Shown here in pieces: positions 6,456 through 8,587 of a stretch of 8,587 nt of DNA. The position numbers and the translations under genes are program-made. The notes beneath the pieces were generated by a model. The model ran no database searches, was not told the origin of the DNA, and worked only from the letters and a program-made list of their open reading frames with translations. Source of the stretch: Nitrospirota bacterium (GTDB taxonomy: Bacteria > Nitrospirota > Thermodesulfovibrionia > UBA6902); assembly GCA_024277515.1 (NCBI GenBank), contig JAJRVB010000166.1, positions 1 to 8,587 of the forward strand, written 5' to 3'. The stretch's first letter is position 1, and every line of letters starts with the position of its first letter.

Positions 6456-6487
6456 GGTGAGCGGAGGATACAACGCCTCCGCTCACC
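6456..6487 (+). terminator. Strong hairpin ending the Hsp20 operon
   Basis: GGTGAGCGGAGG (6456-6467) and CCTCCGCTCACC (6476-6487) form a perfect 12-base stem with an eight-base loop, 15 bases after the third Hsp20 stop. The following ATTCTGATTTAATAT is only loosely T-rich, so termination may be partial and some transcripts may continue into the FmdB-like gene. Confidence 0.75.
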
Positions 6488-6526
6488 ATTCTGATTTAAT
6501 ATATTCAAAAAAGCAGGAGGTTGTAT

Positions 6527-6805
6527 ATGCCGGTTTACGAATATCAATGCCCGAACTGCCGAAAAGTGCGTGAAATCTGGCGAAGTATTTCAGAGACCGG
6601 GGTTTGTAAATGCCCTGAGTGTTCGGTGCCAATGCATAAGCTTGTTTCAATGAGCTCATTCCGGCTCAAGGGTGGAGGATGGTATGCAGACGGTTACTGC
6701 AGGAAAAGCAAAGAGAAGAGTCCGGAGAGGAAACCTGCGGACACGGCAAACTGTAACCCGGTTGAGAATAAAGAGAGGAAGATGTGTACCACATGTAATT
6801 GCTGA
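6527..6805 (+). CDS. FmdB-family zinc-ribbon protein
   Basis: The 92-residue product begins MPVYEYQCPNC, the standard opening of FmdB-type regulatory zinc ribbons, and has paired CPNC (8-11) and CPEC (29-32) that should bind one zinc ion. The rest is polar and basic, with further cysteines at 27, 58 and 76 and a CTTCNC ending (87-92), which could bind a second metal or redox partner; that is beyond the usual ribbon. The family is named for a gene near a formamidase and its molecular role is poorly known. AGGAGG (6515-6520) lies six bases before the ATG. Only 39 bases separate it from the Hsp20 terminator stem, leaving little room for its own promoter. Confidence 0.85.
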   Translation: MPVYEYQCPNCRKVREIWRSISETGVCKCPECSVPMHKLVSMSSFRLKGGGWYADGYCRKSKEKSPERKPADTANCNPVENKERKMCTTCNC

Positions 6806-6922
6806 GATAAATTCAGTGAGAAAAACTGTCCTCCCGGAGTTCCTTCGAGGTGCTGAAAAAACCTGAAGACCTCAGGATTATGGTGATTAAATAAAAGGCA
6901 GGAAAAGACAAAAAACTGATTG
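6806..6922 (+). other. Short gap upstream of the Rel-like gene
   Basis: These 117 bases hold no gene and no convincing promoter. A small inverted repeat, CCTGA-N5-TCAGG (6863-6877), is the only structure seen. There is no good ribosome site close to the downstream start. Confidence 0.4.
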
Positions 6923-8296
6923 ATGAATTTGACAGAAACAGATAAAGCTTCTAAGCACGTCAAGGCTGAAAGAGAATTTATGGAGCTTATTCAGAGCAGT
7001 TTCCCGGCGGACAGGGTTGCCTCCCTTGTGAAAGCATATGAGTATGCTGCTGCCAAATCAGGGTGTGTGGAGTCAGATGTCATATCTCTTGCAAGCCTGT
7101 TGTTGCACCAGCATGCGGATTATTATGTTATCGAGGCTGCGCTTCTTATTCCCCTCAGGCAGAAAGGAATAGTAAGGGCGGGTGAAATAAAGAATCACTT
7201 TTGCAGGATTACAGCGTCACTCGTTGAAAATGTATATTGTGATGAGCTCATGAGAACAGATTCTGAAGTGCACCAAAAGGAGGATATGCGGTCATTTCTT
7301 GCTGCAGTATCCAGAAATTCGCGCTCGATCATTTTAAAACTTGGATTAAGGCTTGTTGAGTTAGAGAAATATACAACGGACAGGAACTGTCACAGCGGGA
7401 AGGATATCGCCAGAGAGACAATGGATATCTATGTCCCTCTGGCCGGTAAAATGGGAACCGGGATTATCCGGTCCAGGCTCGAAGACGCCTGCTTTTACAT
7501 TTTACATCCTGAAACCCACGAGAAACTGGCAAAAGATATCAAACCCATTCTTGAAGAAGACAGGGAATGTCTTGATCTGATGATAAAAGGCGTCACAGGC
7601 ATCCTGTGCCGCAATGGAATTCATAGCAGAGTTTACGGAAGGACGAAAGGCATATACAGTCTTTACCGCAAGATGCAGCGCCTTGGAAAACCGCTACGGT
7701 TGATAATGGATAAAATCGGCCTTCGCATTATCGTGCCGTCGGTAAAAGACTGCTATACCGTGCTGGGAATTATGCATGCACATTTCCGTCATGTGCATGG
7801 TACGTTTGACGACTACATCAGTATTCCGAAGGGAAACGGCTACCAGTCGATTCATACCTGTGTGTATCCCGTTCCACATATAACACATAAACCGGTCGAG
7901 ATTCAGATACGCACGGATGCAATGCACCGTCAGGCAGAGTTCGGCATTGCCGCTAACTGGCTATACAAGTCAGACGATGAGGCCGGGCCGGACAGCGACA
8001 TGCAGATGCAATGGCTTCGAAACCTGAAAAAGCAGCGTCAGCAGGTTTCAAGTCATAGAGAGTTTGTCAGGCTTCTTTACCGGCAGGTCTTTGAAGACAA
8101 TATGGTTGTCTTTGGAGAATCCGGCAGGCAGATACGTCTTCCTGCCGGATCAACAGTGAGCGACTACACCGACAGAGTTTTAGGACAGGGCGGTGCCTGC
8201 CGGCGGGCAAGGGTTAACGGAAGTATCCGGTCAATGGACTATGAGTTGAGTGACGGAGACAGTGTGGAACTGATCAGGCCGGGAACGACGCAGTAG
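6923..8296 (+). CDS. RelA/SpoT-family (p)ppGpp synthetase with degenerate HD domain, ending after TGS
   Basis: The 457-residue product should transfer pyrophosphate from ATP to GTP or GDP, making the stringent-response alarmone. Residues about 30-190 follow the hydrolase domain outline, but the metal ligands are gone: AALLIPL stands where AALLHD is usual, KLGLRL replaces KLADRL, and the first His (VHP) is not visible. Hydrolysis is therefore not expected. The synthetase part is sound: GRTKGIYSLYRKM (239-251), the Mg-binding Asp263 in MDKIGLR, NGYQSIH (305-311) and EIQIRT with its Glu (326-331). A TGS domain fills about 393-452 (LPAGST, ARVNGSI, YELSDGDSVELI) and the chain then stops, lacking the zinc-finger and ACT/RRM modules of full-length Rel (about 700-750 residues). 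ATG at 6923 has no clear ribosome site; a later ATG at 6980 is possible. The gene is convergent with its downstream neighbour. Confidence 0.88.
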   Translation: MNLTETDKASKHVKAEREFMELIQSSFPADRVASLVKAYEYAAAKSGCVESDVISLASLLLHQHADYYVIEAALLIPLRQKGIVRAGEIKNHFCRITASLVENVYCDELMRTDSEVHQKEDMRSFLAAVSRNSRSIILKLGLRLVELEKYTTDRNCHSGKDIARETMDIYVPLAGKMGTGIIRSRLEDACFYILHPETHEKLAKDIKPILEEDRECLDLMIKGVTGILCRNGIHSRVYGRTKGIYSLYRKMQRLGKPLRLIMDKIGLRIIVPSVKDCYTVLGIMHAHFRHVHGTFDDYISIPKGNGYQSIHTCVYPVPHITHKPVEIQIRTDAMHRQAEFGIAANWLYKSDDEAGPDSDMQMQWLRNLKKQRQQVSSHREFVRLLYRQVFEDNMVVFGESGRQIRLPAGSTVSDYTDRVLGQGGACRRARVNGSIRSMDYELSDGDSVELIRPGTTQ

Positions 8297-8309
8297 GTTG
8301 AAAGATCAA

Positions 8310-8587
8310 TCACTGGTCACAGGCGTCTTTCTTGCGTGGTTTCCTGCCCAGTATGTCTTGGAGTGTCCTGACAACATTATCGTCAAACAGAATATCCGTG
8401 TGGTTCCTGTCGAATCCGAAGATTTTCTTTGCCTCCCTCTGTGCCCGCAAATCAAGCTGGCTGGCCACGCTTACCGTGCCGTCATTGCTCTCCGGAAGAA
8501 ATAAAAGGTCTTTCCCGTGAAATCCGAATATCAGATAATAATCGACATTGTCCCCGATTTTCTTGCTGAAGACTTTCTGAATAAAGG
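8310..8587 (-). CDS. C-terminal part of a probable alpha/beta hydrolase (partial)
   Basis: A minus-strand frame enters from the window edge and stays open for 91 codons to TGA at 8310-8312. The visible protein reads through YYLIFGFHG, PESNDGTVSVASQLDLRAQ, FGFDRNHTDILFDD and VVRTLQDIL. The order of an acidic DGTVSV segment followed by NHTDIL closely resembles the end of lipase- or PGAP1-like alpha/beta hydrolases, where the catalytic Asp and His sit in just these places (NDG...S...L, then NHT.IL). The nucleophilic Ser and the N-terminus lie outside the window, so substrate and location cannot be given. The stop is 13 bases from the Rel stop, and no terminator hairpin is seen between the two convergent genes. 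The opposite-strand frames here look like shadows. Confidence 0.68.
   Translation of the reverse strand, partial: FIQKVFSKKIGDNVDYYLIFGFHGKDLLFLPESNDGTVSVASQLDLRAQREAKKIFGFDRNHTDILFDDNVVRTLQDILGRKPRKKDACDQ

Noticed and set aside
8298..8504. Plus-strand frame directly after the Rel stop
   Set aside because: The minus-strand frame here has clear hydrolase-like sequence through the same bases, so the plus-strand frame is a shadow.

Overview
The window looks like a bacterial chromosome of moderate GC content. It carries a membrane-anchored c-type cytochrome, an HU protein, a bacterial PMA1-type P-type ATPase, three small heat-shock proteins, an FmdB zinc ribbon and a RelA/SpoT homologue. A consensus sigma-54 promoter and an IS66-like miniature element fit a Nitrospirota- or Desulfobacterota-like anaerobe, but that placement is an inference from gene style and not from a marker gene.

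Layout. Positions 1-54 hold a possible gene tail. Positions 103-1158 (+) encode a secreted or membrane-anchored protein with one CxxCH haem site and a C-terminal beta domain. Positions 1159-1452 are non-coding and contain a strong hairpin. HU lies at 1453-1737 (-). A 174-bp non-autonomous element (1817-1990) with 20-bp inverted termini and an 8-bp target duplication sits between the HU promoter region and the ATPase. The ATPase (4621-2000, -) has all family motifs in one continuous frame but is interrupted by two in-frame nonsense codons (TAG at 4415-4417, TAA at 2909-2911) and is called a pseudogene. Positions 4622-5071 form a divergent control region: a sigma-70-like promoter faces the ATPase, and a sigma-54 promoter faces the heat-shock genes, with a dyad (possibly a tandem pair) at an enhancer-like distance upstream. 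Three tandem Hsp20 genes (5072-6440, +) end at a strong terminator hairpin. They are followed by an FmdB-like gene (6527-6805), a RelA/SpoT protein with a ruined hydrolase domain and no C-terminal ZBD/ACT modules (6923-8296), and, converging on it, the C-terminal part of a probable alpha/beta hydrolase (8310 to the window edge, -).

Taken together this is a stress and energy neighbourhood: protein protection (Hsp20), nucleoid architecture (HU), alarmone synthesis (Rel) and proton export (ATPase, apparently dead here). The most interesting parts are the inferred sigma-54/enhancer control of the triple Hsp20 operon, the doubly nonsense-interrupted but otherwise intact ATPase, the IS66-like miniature element with a clean target duplication, and the shortened synthetase-only Rel.
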